From: Brevundimonas sp.
Lineage (GTDB): Bacteria > Pseudomonadota > Alphaproteobacteria > Caulobacterales > Caulobacteraceae
Assembly: GCF_027487935.1 (NCBI RefSeq)
Contig: NZ_JAIYCP010000032.1
Coordinates: forward strand, 1-43,256
Length of the DNA stretch: 43,256 nucleotides
Direction of reading: 5' to 3'
Below, piece by piece: positions 1 to 8,727 of this stretch (positions within the stretch are counted from its first letter, which is position 1; each line of letters opens with the position of its first letter). Under the pieces are notes generated by a model. It was not told the origin of the DNA. It did no database searches and saw only the letters and a program-made list of their open reading frames with translations. A program made the translations under genes and the position numbers.

Positions 1-353
1 CCATAGCCCATGGCCTGGTCCTGCAGGTCGCACTCGCCGCCCTGGTCGCAGATCGGGCAGTCCAGCGGGTGGTTGATGAGCAGGAACTCCATCACCCCTT
101 CGCGGGCCTTCTTCACCATCGGCGTGTCGGTGAAGATTTCCTGTCCCTCGGCGGCCGGCAGGGCGCACGAAGCCTGCGGCTTCGGCGGTCCGGGCTTCAC
201 CTCGACCAGGCACATCCGGCAGTTGCCGGCGATCGAGAGCCGCTCATGATAGCAGAAGCGCGGAATCTCCTGTCCGGCGCGCTCGGCGACCTGAAGCACG
301 GTCATCCCGGGCTCGAACTCGACTTCTACGCCGTTGACCTTGGCGACGGGCAT
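1..353 (-). CDS. nuoG: NADH-quinone oxidoreductase subunit G, N-terminal part (cut by window edge)
   Basis: Peripheral-arm subunit of complex I that carries several Fe-S clusters and passes electrons from NuoE/F towards NuoB. Only the first 117 or so residues are present; the gene continues beyond base 1. It begins [16 protein letters not shown] and shows the ferredoxin-type [2Fe-2S] cysteines ([17 protein letters not shown], then ASCALP) followed by [18 protein letters not shown], which supplies ligands of the next clusters. The ATG (353-351) overlaps the TGA of the upstream lipoprotein gene by one base (TGATG), implying translational coupling. It is the most distal nuo gene visible in this operon. 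Confidence 0.96.
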   Translation of the reverse strand, partial: MPVAKVNGVEVEFEPGMTVLQVAERAGQEIPRFCYHERLSIAGNCRMCLVEVKPGPPKPQASCALPAAEGQEIFTDTPMVKKAREGVMEFLLINHPLDCPICDQGGECDLQDQAMGY

Positions 354-751
354 CAGCGGGCCTCTTGTTTGGCGGCATCGGCCGCCGTCGGTACATTGAC
401 GGTCACGGACCGGCCATCGCGGAACAGATCCGCACCGGCTTCGCCCATCCGGCATTCGAAACTCAACACACCACCATCCACGGGCGCCGCCCAGGACACG
501 GTCGCGCGCGCTGGACCCTGCGCTTCATAAGTGACGGATGTCCCCGTCTGGCCGAACTGCTCGGTCACGCGATCAAGACAGGCCTGCTCAAGAACCGCCG
601 CCGGCCGGACCAGGGGCCCGGGCATGGGCTCAGCCGGCGCAGAGGCCGCCGCCTCCGGCCCCGACACCGGACCCTCGGCAGACCCGGACGCGGCGGGTGC
701 CCCGCAGGCCCCCAGCGTCAGGATCATGAACAGGGCAGGATAAACACGCAT
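353..751 (-). CDS. Small lipoprotein of unknown function inside the nuo operon
   Basis: 132 residues. The start [17 protein letters not shown] is a lipoprotein signal peptide: basic n-region, hydrophobic core and a lipobox (LGAC) with the lipidated Cys at residue 16. An Ala/Pro/Gly-rich linker to about residue 50 follows, then a globular part with two further cysteines ([10 protein letters not shown] and [10 protein letters not shown]). I do not recognise the family. It starts 3 bases after the nuoF stop and its TGA overlaps the nuoG start, so it is clearly co-transcribed with complex I. A periplasmic role linked to complex I is only a guess from position. Confidence 0.8.
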   Translation of the reverse strand: MRVYPALFMILTLGACGAPAASGSAEGPVSGPEAAASAPAEPMPGPLVRPAAVLEQACLDRVTEQFGQTGTSVTYEAQGPARATVSWAAPVDGGVLSFECRMGEAGADLFRDGRSVTVNVPTAADAAKQEAR

Positions 752-754
752 CCC

Positions 755-2068
<1,314 letters not shown>

Positions 2069-2071
2069 GGT

Positions 2072-2338
2072 TCAGTTCGTCTCCCGCATGCGTTGGCGGT
2101 GATAGCGGGTGCGCAGGAAGATGGCGGCCAGCATCAGGGCCCAGCCGAGCGCCAAGGCCGCATAGCCGACCCACTGCACCATCGGGCCGGCAGGTCCGGC
2201 AGAAGCGGCAGCCCACACGGCAATGGCCCCGAAGATGACCAGGCCGAAGCCGCCCAGACGCTGGTTGCGGCCGACAGCCCTCAGTTCGGCGCGGTACTGC
2301 GCGACCTTGGCGGCGTCTGACAGATCAGGGCGCGTCAT
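2072..2338 (-). CDS. Small two-helix membrane protein between nuoE and nuoF
   Basis: 88 residues. A charged N-terminus ([19 protein letters not shown]) precedes two hydrophobic helices, at about residues 29-46 and 54-74, and a basic tail (RTRYHRQRMRETN). No family is recognised. Its ATG overlaps the nuoE stop in an ATGA, and nuoF starts 3 bases after its TGA, so it is translated as part of the complex I operon. It is not one of the fourteen canonical Nuo subunits. An assembly or accessory role is conceivable but is inference from position only. Confidence 0.85.
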   Translation of the reverse strand: MTRPDLSDAAKVAQYRAELRAVGRNQRLGGFGLVIFGAIAVWAAASAGPAGPMVQWVGYAALALGWALMLAAIFLRTRYHRQRMRETN

Positions 2339-2997
2339 GCGGTCACCGGATCCGAGTTCGGCAGCTTCTTGATCTTCTTGCCCGCCGAGCCGTCATAGAT
2401 CTTGGGATCAGTCAGGGTCAGGGCCCCGCCTTCCGGCTCCGAACTGGTGCGGCCGACACGGCTGCCCGGCTTCGGCTTCTTGCCGGCGGCGAAGTCGTCG
2501 ATGATCTTCGCCATGCTGTCGGCGGTCAGATCCTCGAAATAGTAGTCGTTGATCTGGGCCATGGGCGCATTGGCGCAGGCACCCAGACATTCAACTTCCT
2601 GCCAGGTGAAGCGGCCGTCAGCGCTCAGCGTGTCCTTGGGGCCGATCTTCTTCTTGCAGACGTCCATCAGCTCGCCCGCGCCGCGCAGCATGCAGGGCGT
2701 GGTGCCGCAGACCTGTATCAGGGCGGCCGAGCCGACCGGCTCCAGCATGAACATGGTGTAGAAGGTCGCGACCTCCAGCACCCGGATGTAGGGCATGCCC
2801 AGCAGCGCGGCGATGGCGCGGATGGCGGGCTCGGAGACCCAGCCTTCCTGCTTCTGCACCAGCCACAGGACCGGGATCACCGCCGACTGACCGCGGTCCG
2901 CGGGATATTTGGCGATCCACCAGTCGCATTTGGCCTTCGTCGCCTTGGAGAAGGCGAACGATGCCGGCTGTTCCTTGGCGAGACGACGAACGCTCAT
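2335..2997 (-). CDS. nuoE: NADH-quinone oxidoreductase subunit E
   Basis: 24-kDa-type thioredoxin-fold subunit of the complex I NADH dehydrogenase module, carrying one [2Fe-2S] cluster. The 220 residues include the cluster ligands in [13 protein letters not shown] and [13 protein letters not shown] Lys/Pro-rich C-terminal tail of about 45 residues (from [12 protein letters not shown]) goes beyond the core domain, as is common in alphaproteobacteria. The start overlaps the nuoD stop by 4 bases. Confidence 0.97.
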   Translation of the reverse strand: MSVRRLAKEQPASFAFSKATKAKCDWWIAKYPADRGQSAVIPVLWLVQKQEGWVSEPAIRAIAALLGMPYIRVLEVATFYTMFMLEPVGSAALIQVCGTTPCMLRGAGELMDVCKKKIGPKDTLSADGRFTWQEVECLGACANAPMAQINDYYFEDLTADSMAKIIDDFAAGKKPKPGSRVGRTSSEPEGGALTLTDPKIYDGSAGKKIKKLPNSDPVTA

Positions 2998-4253
2998 CGG
3001 TCCACTTCTCCGAAAACGATGTCGAGCGAGCCGAGGATGGCGCTCACATCGGCCAGCATGTGGCCGCGGTTCATCCAGTCCATGGCCTGCAGCGAGCGGA
3101 AGCCCGGGGCCGAGATCTTGACGCGCCAGGGTTTGTTGGTGCCGTCCGAGACCAGATAGATGCCGAACTCACCCTTGGGTGCCTCCACCGAGGCATAGAC
3201 CTCGCCCTCGGGCGTGCGGAAGCCCTCGGTGTAGAGTTTGAAGTGGTGGATCAGGGCTTCCATCGACCGCTTCATCTCACCGCGCCGCGGCGGAACGATC
3301 TTGTTGTCCTCGACCATCACCGGCTCGCCGGGGCAGTTGCGCAGCAGGTGGATGCACTGCTCCATGATGCGCACCGACTGCTTCATCTCCTCGATGCGGC
3401 AGAGGTAGCGGTCCCAGCAGTCGCCGTTCTTGCCGACGGGAACGTCGAACTCGAGGTCGGCATAGCATTCATAGGGCTGTGACTTGCGCAGGTCCCAGGC
3501 GATGTCCGAGCCGCGCAGCATCACCCCGGTGAAGCCCCAGTCCAGCGCCTGCTGTTTCGACACCACCCCGATGTCCACGTTGCGCTGTTTGAAGATGCGG
3601 TTCTCGGTGACCAGCGACTCAATGTCTTTCAGCGCCGCCGGGAATTCGGCGCACCAGCGACCGATGTCGTCGATCAGGGCATTGGGCAGGTCCTGATGGA
3701 CGCCGCCCGGACGGAAATAGTTGGCGTGCAGCCGGGCTCCCGAGGCGCGCTCGTAGAAGACCATCAGCTTCTCGCGCTCCTCGAAGCCCCAGAGCGGCGG
3801 CGTCAGGGCCCCGACGTCCATGGCCTGGGTGGTCACGTTCAGCAGATGGGAGAGAATGCGGCCGATCTCGGAATAGAGCACCCGGATCAGCTGGGCCCGG
3901 TAGGGCACGTCGACGCCGAGCAGCTTTTCGATAGCCAGGCAGAAGGCGTGCTCCTGGTTCATCGGCGCGACATAGTCGAGGCGATCCAGATAAGGCACGT
4001 TCTGGAGGTAGGTGCGGGCCTCCATCAGCTTTTCAGTGCCGCGGTGCAGCAGGCCGATGTGCGGATCGACGCGGGTGACCAGCTCACCGTCCAGCTCCAG
4101 CACCAGACGCAGCACGCCGTGCGCAGCCGGGTGCTGAGGGCCGAAATTGATCGTGAACTTTCGGTCGTCCAGCGCGCGGGCGTGGTCGGTCAGACCGTCA
4201 TCAAAGATGTCGGTGGCACCGAGCGGAAGTGGGGTATTGTGACCGTCAGCCAT
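2994..4253 (-). CDS. nuoD: NADH-quinone oxidoreductase subunit D
   Basis: 49-kDa subunit of complex I, related to the large subunit of NiFe hydrogenases; with NuoB it forms the quinone-binding cavity. The 419 residues are normal length. Recognisable family segments are [18 protein letters not shown] near residue 33, [37 protein letters not shown], and the C-terminal [20 protein letters not shown] ending in FGEVDR. NuoC and NuoD are separate genes here, unlike in E. coli. The start overlaps the nuoC stop by one base. Confidence 0.98.
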   Translation of the reverse strand: MADGHNTPLPLGATDIFDDGLTDHARALDDRKFTINFGPQHPAAHGVLRLVLELDGELVTRVDPHIGLLHRGTEKLMEARTYLQNVPYLDRLDYVAPMNQEHAFCLAIEKLLGVDVPYRAQLIRVLYSEIGRILSHLLNVTTQAMDVGALTPPLWGFEEREKLMVFYERASGARLHANYFRPGGVHQDLPNALIDDIGRWCAEFPAALKDIESLVTENRIFKQRNVDIGVVSKQQALDWGFTGVMLRGSDIAWDLRKSQPYECYADLEFDVPVGKNGDCWDRYLCRIEEMKQSVRIMEQCIHLLRNCPGEPVMVEDNKIVPPRRGEMKRSMEALIHHFKLYTEGFRTPEGEVYASVEAPKGEFGIYLVSDGTNKPWRVKISAPGFRSLQAMDWMNRGHMLADVSAILGSLDIVFGEVDR

Positions 4254-4882
4254 CAGGCCTTGCTCCCCGCCTTTTCATCGCCCGGCAGGACGGTATCGGC
4301 ATATTCCGCGCCCTCCCAGGGCGACAGGAAGTCGAAGTTCCGGAACTCCTGGGTCAGTTTGACGGGTTCATAGACAACCCGCTTCTGCTCTTCGTCATAC
4401 CGGACCTCGACATAGCCGGTCATGGGGAAGTCCTTGCGCAGCGGATGCCCCTGGAAGCCATAGTCGGTCAGCAGCCGGCGCAGGTCGGGGTGACCCGAGA
4501 ACAACACGCCGAACATGTCGAAGGCCTCGCGCTCGAACCAGTCAGCGCAGGGAAAGACGCCCACGGCACTGGGCACCGGCTGGACCTCATCCGTGGTCAG
4601 CTTGACCCGAACCCGCGCATTCCGGGTCAGGGACAGCAGGTGATAGACCACCTCGAACCGCTCCGCCCGGTCGGGGAAGTCGACGCCGCAGAGGTCCAGC
4701 AACTGCTGGAAACCGAACCGCTCCTTCAGCGCCGTCAGCACCTCAAGAATACTGTCCCGGCTGGTGATCAGTGTCAGTTCGCCGAACGCAACCTGCGCCT
4801 CGACGCCCAGTGCCCCGACCATCTCGGCACCGAGCGGCGTCAGGGCGGTTTCCATCTCCCGGATACGAGCCAGCGCGTTCAT
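4253..4882 (-). CDS. nuoC: NADH-quinone oxidoreductase subunit C
   Basis: 30-kDa subunit of the complex I hydrophilic arm. I chose the ATG at 4882 ([12 protein letters not shown], 209 residues) because it overlaps the nuoB TGA in an ATGA; a longer frame starting at 4963 lies inside nuoB and is unlikely. Family features are [20 protein letters not shown], the signature [20 protein letters not shown] and [18 protein letters not shown]. The tail ([16 protein letters not shown]) is typical of the stand-alone alphaproteobacterial NuoC. Confidence 0.96.
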   Translation of the reverse strand: MNALARIREMETALTPLGAEMVGALGVEAQVAFGELTLITSRDSILEVLTALKERFGFQQLLDLCGVDFPDRAERFEVVYHLLSLTRNARVRVKLTTDEVQPVPSAVGVFPCADWFEREAFDMFGVLFSGHPDLRRLLTDYGFQGHPLRKDFPMTGYVEVRYDEEQKRVVYEPVKLTQEFRNFDFLSPWEGAEYADTVLPGDEKAGSKA

Positions 4883-5529
4883 CGGTCGATCGTCCCGGTG
4901 CGGCGGATTTTCTTCTGCAACTGCAGCAGCCCGTAAAGCAGCGCCTCCGCCGTCGGCGGGCATCCCGGCACATAGACGTCGACCGGCACGATCCGGTCAC
5001 AGCCGCGCACGACGCTGTAACTGTAGTGGTAGTACCCGCCGCCGTTGGCGCAGCTGCCCATCGACAGGACATAGCGGGGGTCCGGCATCTGGTCGTAGAC
5101 CTTGCGCAGGGCCGGGGCCATCTTGTTGGTCAGGGTACCGGCCACGATCATCAGGTCCGACTGACGCGGGCTGGCGCGCGGGGCCATGCCGAACCGCTCC
5201 ATGTCGAAGCGCGGCATAGAGGCCTGCATCATCTCCACGGCGCAGCAGGCCAGGCCGAAGGTCATCCACATCAGCGACCCGGTTCGGGCCCAGTTGATGA
5301 CGTCATCCAGCGAGGTGGTGATGAAGCCCCGTTCACCCAGCTCGGCATTCACGGCCTCGAAGAATTTGTCGTGGATGGCTGGATCATAGCCCTCCACCGA
5401 CGAACGGGCACCGGTGTTGAACATGGTCGTGCTCATGGGTGCGGCAAGGCGCGACGACGCGGCCCCGGCCTGCGAGCCGCCCGGATTGCCAACCCCGATC
5501 AGCGGGACATTGTTGGTCGTCACTCCCAT
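4879..5529 (-). CDS. nuoB: NADH-quinone oxidoreductase subunit B
   Basis: PSST subunit of complex I, holding terminal cluster N2 that reduces quinone. Ligands are visible in [12 protein letters not shown] (tandem Cys), [15 protein letters not shown] and [20 protein letters not shown] place the start at 5529 ([12 protein letters not shown], 216 residues), overlapping the nuoA end by 10 bases. The frame is open to an ATG at 5550, and a shorter start at MSTTMFNTG is possible, so the first 30 or so poorly conserved residues are uncertain. Confidence 0.95.
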   Translation of the reverse strand: MGVTTNNVPLIGVGNPGGSQAGAASSRLAAPMSTTMFNTGARSSVEGYDPAIHDKFFEAVNAELGERGFITTSLDDVINWARTGSLMWMTFGLACCAVEMMQASMPRFDMERFGMAPRASPRQSDLMIVAGTLTNKMAPALRKVYDQMPDPRYVLSMGSCANGGGYYHYSYSVVRGCDRIVPVDVYVPGCPPTAEALLYGLLQLQKKIRRTGTIDR

Positions 5530-5897
5530 TCGAGCGCGCCCTTCTTCCATTCGTAGATGAAGCCGACAGTGAGCACGCCGAGGAAGACCATCATCGACCA
5601 GAAGGCGAACACCATACCCGCCTGCGAGAGGTCAAACATCGACACTGCCCAGGGAAACAGGAAGGCCACTTCCAGGTCGAAGATGATGAACAGGATGGAG
5701 ACCAGATAGAAGCGAACATCGAACTTCATGCGCGCGTCGTCGAAGGCGTTGAAGCCGCACTCATAGGCCGACAGCTTCTCGCTGTCCGGGTTCTTCGGGG
5801 CCAGAACCCAGGCGGCGAGCATGAAGCCGAGGCCGAGGACCGCCGCGATCCCGAGAAAAATCACGATCGGCAGATATTCGAGCAGGAATGCATTCAT
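5520..5897 (-). CDS. nuoA: NADH-quinone oxidoreductase subunit A
   Basis: Small membrane subunit of complex I with three transmembrane helices (about residues 6-30, 63-84 and 92-113). The 125 residues include the conserved segments [23 protein letters not shown] (read from residue 45) and [14 protein letters not shown]. It is the first gene of the nuo operon: upstream there is only a promoter region and a divergent transporter gene. The start [16 protein letters not shown] is at 5897. Confidence 0.97.
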   Translation of the reverse strand: MNAFLLEYLPIVIFLGIAAVLGLGFMLAAWVLAPKNPDSEKLSAYECGFNAFDDARMKFDVRFYLVSILFIIFDLEVAFLFPWAVSMFDLSQAGMVFAFWSMMVFLGVLTVGFIYEWKKGALEWE

Positions 5898-5944
5898 CCG
5901 GAAGGGACCTTGTCCGCCGTCAGAGGGAGGAGCGGATTCGGCGC

Positions 5945-5973
5945 TTTCTAGCCTTGGAACCGCGCCCGTTCAA
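5945..5973 (-). promoter_or_regulatory. Predicted promoter of the nuo operon
   Basis: On the minus strand TTGAACG (5973-5967) is followed by 14 bases and GCTAGAAA (5952-5945). This fits the housekeeping promoter consensus reported for Caulobacter (TTGACGs-N10-14-GCTANAWC). It lies about 50 bases upstream of the nuoA start. Prediction from sequence only. Confidence 0.6.
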
Positions 5974-6109
5974 ACCCATGTGATGAAAGGTTTTTGTTGA
6001 GAATGGTTCGCAGACTTTGGGACAGGATGTCGCAGGCCTGCTGCCTTGCCTCGCGCGCTCCGCTCCCGCCCTACTGTCCACTGATCTGATCACCGCCCGG
6101 GAGCGAAGC

Positions 6110-7672
6110 ATGTCCATCGGAAGCCGGGTGCTGAACGGCATCGAACGCATCGGCAACAAGCTGCCGGATCCCGTCTTCCTGTTTCTCTGGTTCATACTGG
6201 CTCTTGTCATCCTGAGCCTGGTCGGCGCAGGCCTTGGCTGGCAAAGCGTCAATCCGGTGACGGGTGATCTGCTCCAGGCAAGAAGCCTTTTGGCACCAGA
6301 GAATCTGGAAAAACTGTTCATCGAGATGCCGAAGACCCTGGCGGCATTTCCGCCCCTGGGGATCGTGTTGACCGTCGTCTATGGCGCAGCGATCGCTGAG
6401 CGGGCAGGACTGTTCACAACGGCGTTCCGGGGCATGCTGCTGAATGCGCCGCGCTTCATTCTGACACCGGTCGTGGCCGTGACCGGCATGGTGTCGCACC
6501 ATGCCTCGGATGCGTCATACGTCGTGGTGATTCCCCTGGCAGCCGTGATCTTCGCGGCGGCAGGCCGTCATCCTCTCGCCGGACTGGCAGCAGGCTTTGC
6601 GGCCGTGTCCGGCGGATTTGCGGGCAATCTGTTCCCGGGTGCATCCGATGCCCTGATCCTGGGCATTACAGAGCCGGCCGCGCGCCTGATTGACCCGAAC
6701 TATAGCGTGACCATTGCCGGCAACTGGTTCTTTTCCATCGGCATGGTGGTCGTCTTCACCCCGATCATTTGGTTCCTGACCGACGCCGTGATCGAGCCGC
6801 GCCTGAAGAAGCGGTCGCCCATCGAGATCGAGGGACCGAAGGCCGACGAAAAAGTACCGCTGACGCCGGCAGAGAAGCGCGGCCTGGGCTTTGCCGGCTT
6901 GACCCTCCTCGGAATGGTCGCGCTCTGGACCTTGATCCTGCTGATCCCTGGCTCGCCCTTCATCGACACGGAAGCCGACGCCAACACGCGGTTGAACCCG
7001 CTCTACCAGTCCCTGGTCGCTTTCTTCGCCATCCTGTTCTTCCTCGCAGGTGCCGCCTATGGGGTCGGTGCCGGTACGGTAAAGAGCCATCGCGACCTGG
7101 TCGTCATGATGCGCGATGGCATCGCCCAGATGGCCCCCTATATCGTGCTGGCCTTCTTCGCAGCCCATTTCGTGGCCATGTTCAACTGGTCGGGCCTGGG
7201 GCCGATTCTGGCGGTCAGCGGAGCGGAGTATCTGAAGGGCGTGGCCCTGCCGACGCCGGCCCTGCTGGTCGCGGTCGTTCTGGTGTCCTGCTTTTTCGAC
7301 CTGTTCATCGGCTCAGCCTCGGCCAAGTGGTCGGCGTTGGCACCCATCGTCGTGCCGATGTTCATGCTTCTGGGCATCAGCCCGGAGATGACGACCGCAG
7401 CCTACCGGATGGGCGATTCGGTGACCAACATCGCCACCCCGCTGATGAGCTACTTCCCCCTTATCCTGACCTTCGCCCAGCGATGGGACCCGCGCTTCGG
7501 TCTCGGGTCGTTGCTTTCGACCATGCTGCCCTATGCCGGTGTCTTCCTGATCGCGGGTCTGACTATGGTAGGAACCTGGGTCGCGCTGGACCTGCCGCTG
7601 GGACCCGGCGTCGGCGTCCATTATGAGCCGCCGCCGATCCAGACCGCCCCGGTGGCGACCCCGGCACCCTGA
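6110..7672 (+). CDS. abgT: AbgT family transporter
   Basis: Inner-membrane transporter of the AbgT family; members import p-aminobenzoyl-glutamate or export sulfonamides. The 520 residues contain many hydrophobic helices and the family's characteristic segments: RIGNKLPDPVFLFLWF at the N-terminus, GMVSHHASDASYVVVIPLAA, GNLFPGASDALILGITEPAA and YRMGDSVTNIATPLMSYFPL. I chose ATG 6110 (MSIGSRVLNGIERIG) because GGGAGCG sits just upstream and the family starts here; the frame is open to 6017 but that extension is not membrane-protein-like. No abgA/abgB peptidase genes are adjacent, so the substrate cannot be read from context. Divergent from nuo. Confidence 0.93.
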   Translation: MSIGSRVLNGIERIGNKLPDPVFLFLWFILALVILSLVGAGLGWQSVNPVTGDLLQARSLLAPENLEKLFIEMPKTLAAFPPLGIVLTVVYGAAIAERAGLFTTAFRGMLLNAPRFILTPVVAVTGMVSHHASDASYVVVIPLAAVIFAAAGRHPLAGLAAGFAAVSGGFAGNLFPGASDALILGITEPAARLIDPNYSVTIAGNWFFSIGMVVVFTPIIWFLTDAVIEPRLKKRSPIEIEGPKADEKVPLTPAEKRGLGFAGLTLLGMVALWTLILLIPGSPFIDTEADANTRLNPLYQSLVAFFAILFFLAGAAYGVGAGTVKSHRDLVVMMRDGIAQMAPYIVLAFFAAHFVAMFNWSGLGPILAVSGAEYLKGVALPTPALLVAVVLVSCFFDLFIGSASAKWSALAPIVVPMFMLLGISPEMTTAAYRMGDSVTNIATPLMSYFPLILTFAQRWDPRFGLGSLLSTMLPYAGVFLIAGLTMVGTWVALDLPLGPGVGVHYEPPPIQTAPVATPAP

Positions 7673-7696
7673 ACTGACAAACTGTCATTCCCGCGC

Positions 7697-7725
7697 TTGA
7701 CAGTGGAAGCCGCGCCCGCCTAAAC
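7697..7725 (+). promoter_or_regulatory. Predicted promoter of tRNA-Asp
   Basis: A perfect TTGACA (7697-7702), a 17-base spacer and CTAAAC (7720-7725) lie about 40 bases upstream of the tRNA. The -10 resembles the Caulobacter GCTANA type. Prediction only. Confidence 0.55.
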
Positions 7726-7734
7726 GACGCCCCT

Positions 7735-7759
7735 CGCCGCGAAGCACTGCTTCGCGGCG
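7735..7759. repeat. Strong hairpin between abgT and tRNA-Asp
   Basis: CGCCGCGAAGC (7735-7745) and GCTTCGCGGCG (7749-7759) form a perfect 11-bp stem with a 3-base loop. There is no T-run after it. It falls after the predicted tRNA promoter, so it is probably part of the tRNA 5' leader or a weak terminator of abgT. Confidence 0.55.
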
Positions 7760-7766
7760 GGAATAC

Positions 7767-7843
7767 GCGGGTGTAGCTCAGTTGGTTAGAGTGCCGGCCT
7801 GTCACGCCGGAGGTCGCGGGTTCGAGCCCCGTCACTCGCGCCA
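7767..7843 (+). tRNA. tRNA-Asp (GTC)
   Basis: A complete cloverleaf: acceptor arm GCGGGTG/CACTCGC with one G-T pair, D-arm GCTCAGTTGGTTAGAGT, anticodon stem CCGGC/GCCGG around loop CTGTCAC (anticodon GTC at 7801-7803), variable loop, T-arm with GGTTCGAGCC, discriminator G and an encoded 3' CCA (7841-7843). The 77-nt length is normal for tRNA-Asp. Confidence 0.98.
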
Positions 7844-7875
7844 TTCCCTTTGAAATCGAAAACAGGGAATGGCGC
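7838..7875 (+). terminator. Inverted repeat containing the tRNA 3' end
   Basis: GCGCCATTCCCT (7838-7849), which includes the last bases of the tRNA, is matched by AGGGAATGGCGC (7864-7875): a perfect 12-bp stem with a 14-base loop. No T-tract follows, only a second GC-rich stem (GCCCC-GCC-GGGGC). It may stop transcription or guide 3'-end processing. The stem would compete with the tRNA acceptor arm. Confidence 0.45.
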
Positions 7876-7902
7876 GGCCCCGCCGGGGCAATGCGTCACA
7901 GC

Positions 7903-8052
7903 TCACCGCCCCGTCAGCACCGCATACTTCGTCACCAGCGCCTTTTCGCTTCCGTCCGGCACAGCCATGATCCGGGTCAAGGTGCAGGCCTGCAATGACG
8001 GCTCTTTCGGCAAGTCCGTCATGGCAGCGTTCAGCTGCGGTCCGGGTCCCAT
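7903..8052 (-). CDS. Possible small ORF, 49 codons, unknown
   Basis: On the minus strand ATG (8052) to TGA (7903) encodes 49 residues, beginning MGPGPQLNAAMTDLPKEP and ending ALVTKYAVLTGR. Third positions are mostly G or C, as in neighbouring genes, which hints at coding. There is no convincing ribosome-binding site at 8052; the inner ATG (MTDLPKEP) is an alternative. It lies downstream of the exported-protein gene on the same strand. It may be real, a decayed 3' end, or chance. Apart from this ORF I see no gene between the tRNA and 8129. Confidence 0.3.
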   Translation of the reverse strand: MGPGPQLNAAMTDLPKEPSLQACTLTRIMAVPDGSEKALVTKYAVLTGR

Positions 8053-8128
8053 AAAGGGTTCAGCAAGCCGCCGCGGTTTTCCTCCGCCGCGTTCGGCGCA
8101 AGCACGCGACGGATGGCTATGTAGCCCC

Positions 8129-8491
8129 TTAGGGATTCCGGCCCGCGACCAGGACGTTCTGGACCCGGCGGCCCAGCGGATCGCGAGATTGCCAGGTCTC
8201 GCCGACCTCGGCCTCGACCATCCGGGTACAGAACCGCGGGATCAGCATATTGGGCCGCATGTTGCTCAGGCAGATCTGCTCGCCGGCGACGGACCACCGC
8301 GCCGCCAGCCGACGCCCATCCGAAAACTGGGCTGCATAGGAACCGTCGGGGTTAAACCAGTGCCGGACCCAGCCGCCGTCGGGGTAGCGCGAGACAACCG
8401 TATTGCCGAAAACGGAACTCATTTCGGTCCGGCCCGGACTCGCGACCAGCGATGCGACAATCAGTGTCGCGACGGCGAGCGTTCGCAGCAT
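8129..8491 (-). CDS. Small exported protein of unknown function
   Basis: 120 residues with a signal peptide (MLRTLAVATLIVASLVASPG, cleavage likely near residue 20-22). The mature part is Arg/Trp-rich with YPDGGWVRHWFNPDGSYAAQ and two cysteines (GEQICLSN, PRFCTRMV). The repeated turn pattern of aromatic residues and Gly/Asp suggests a small beta-rich fold. I do not recognise the family. A good ribosome-binding site (GAGGGGG) precedes the ATG. A TTAA-N7-TTAG motif lies about 40 bases upstream. Confidence 0.75.
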   Translation of the reverse strand: MLRTLAVATLIVASLVASPGRTEMSSVFGNTVVSRYPDGGWVRHWFNPDGSYAAQFSDGRRLAARWSVAGEQICLSNMRPNMLIPRFCTRMVEAEVGETWQSRDPLGRRVQNVLVAGRNP

Positions 8492-8577
8492 TCCAGCCCC
8501 CTCTTTGGCCCTTCCTTTGTGAAACTATTAACAAATGGTTAGGAAAAGCCAAGCCCCGACGCCGTCTATGCGAATAG

Positions 8578-8605
8578 TTGACTCTGACGTAGGGGCTTCT
8601 ATACG
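8578..8605 (+). promoter_or_regulatory. Predicted promoter of the DEAD-box helicase gene
   Basis: TTGACT (8578-8583), 16 bases, TATACG (8600-8605). This would give a 5' untranslated region of about 115 bases before the ATG at 8728, long enough for cold or RNA-based control, as is often seen for RNA helicase genes. Prediction from consensus only. Confidence 0.45.
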
Positions 8606-8727
8606 CGGGGCACGTTCGGGACAGGACTGGCGAATCCGCGCCGCCCGCTCGCCCAGAGACAGGGCGGTTCCGCGACATCGCACGACGGCCCGATGCGCGG
8701 GACGTCCTTCACCCGTCCCAAGGACCC

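Noticed and set aside
600..620. Possible selenocysteine or frameshift signal near the lipoprotein gene
   Set aside because: The frame is intact with a normal stop overlapping nuoG; no need for recoding.
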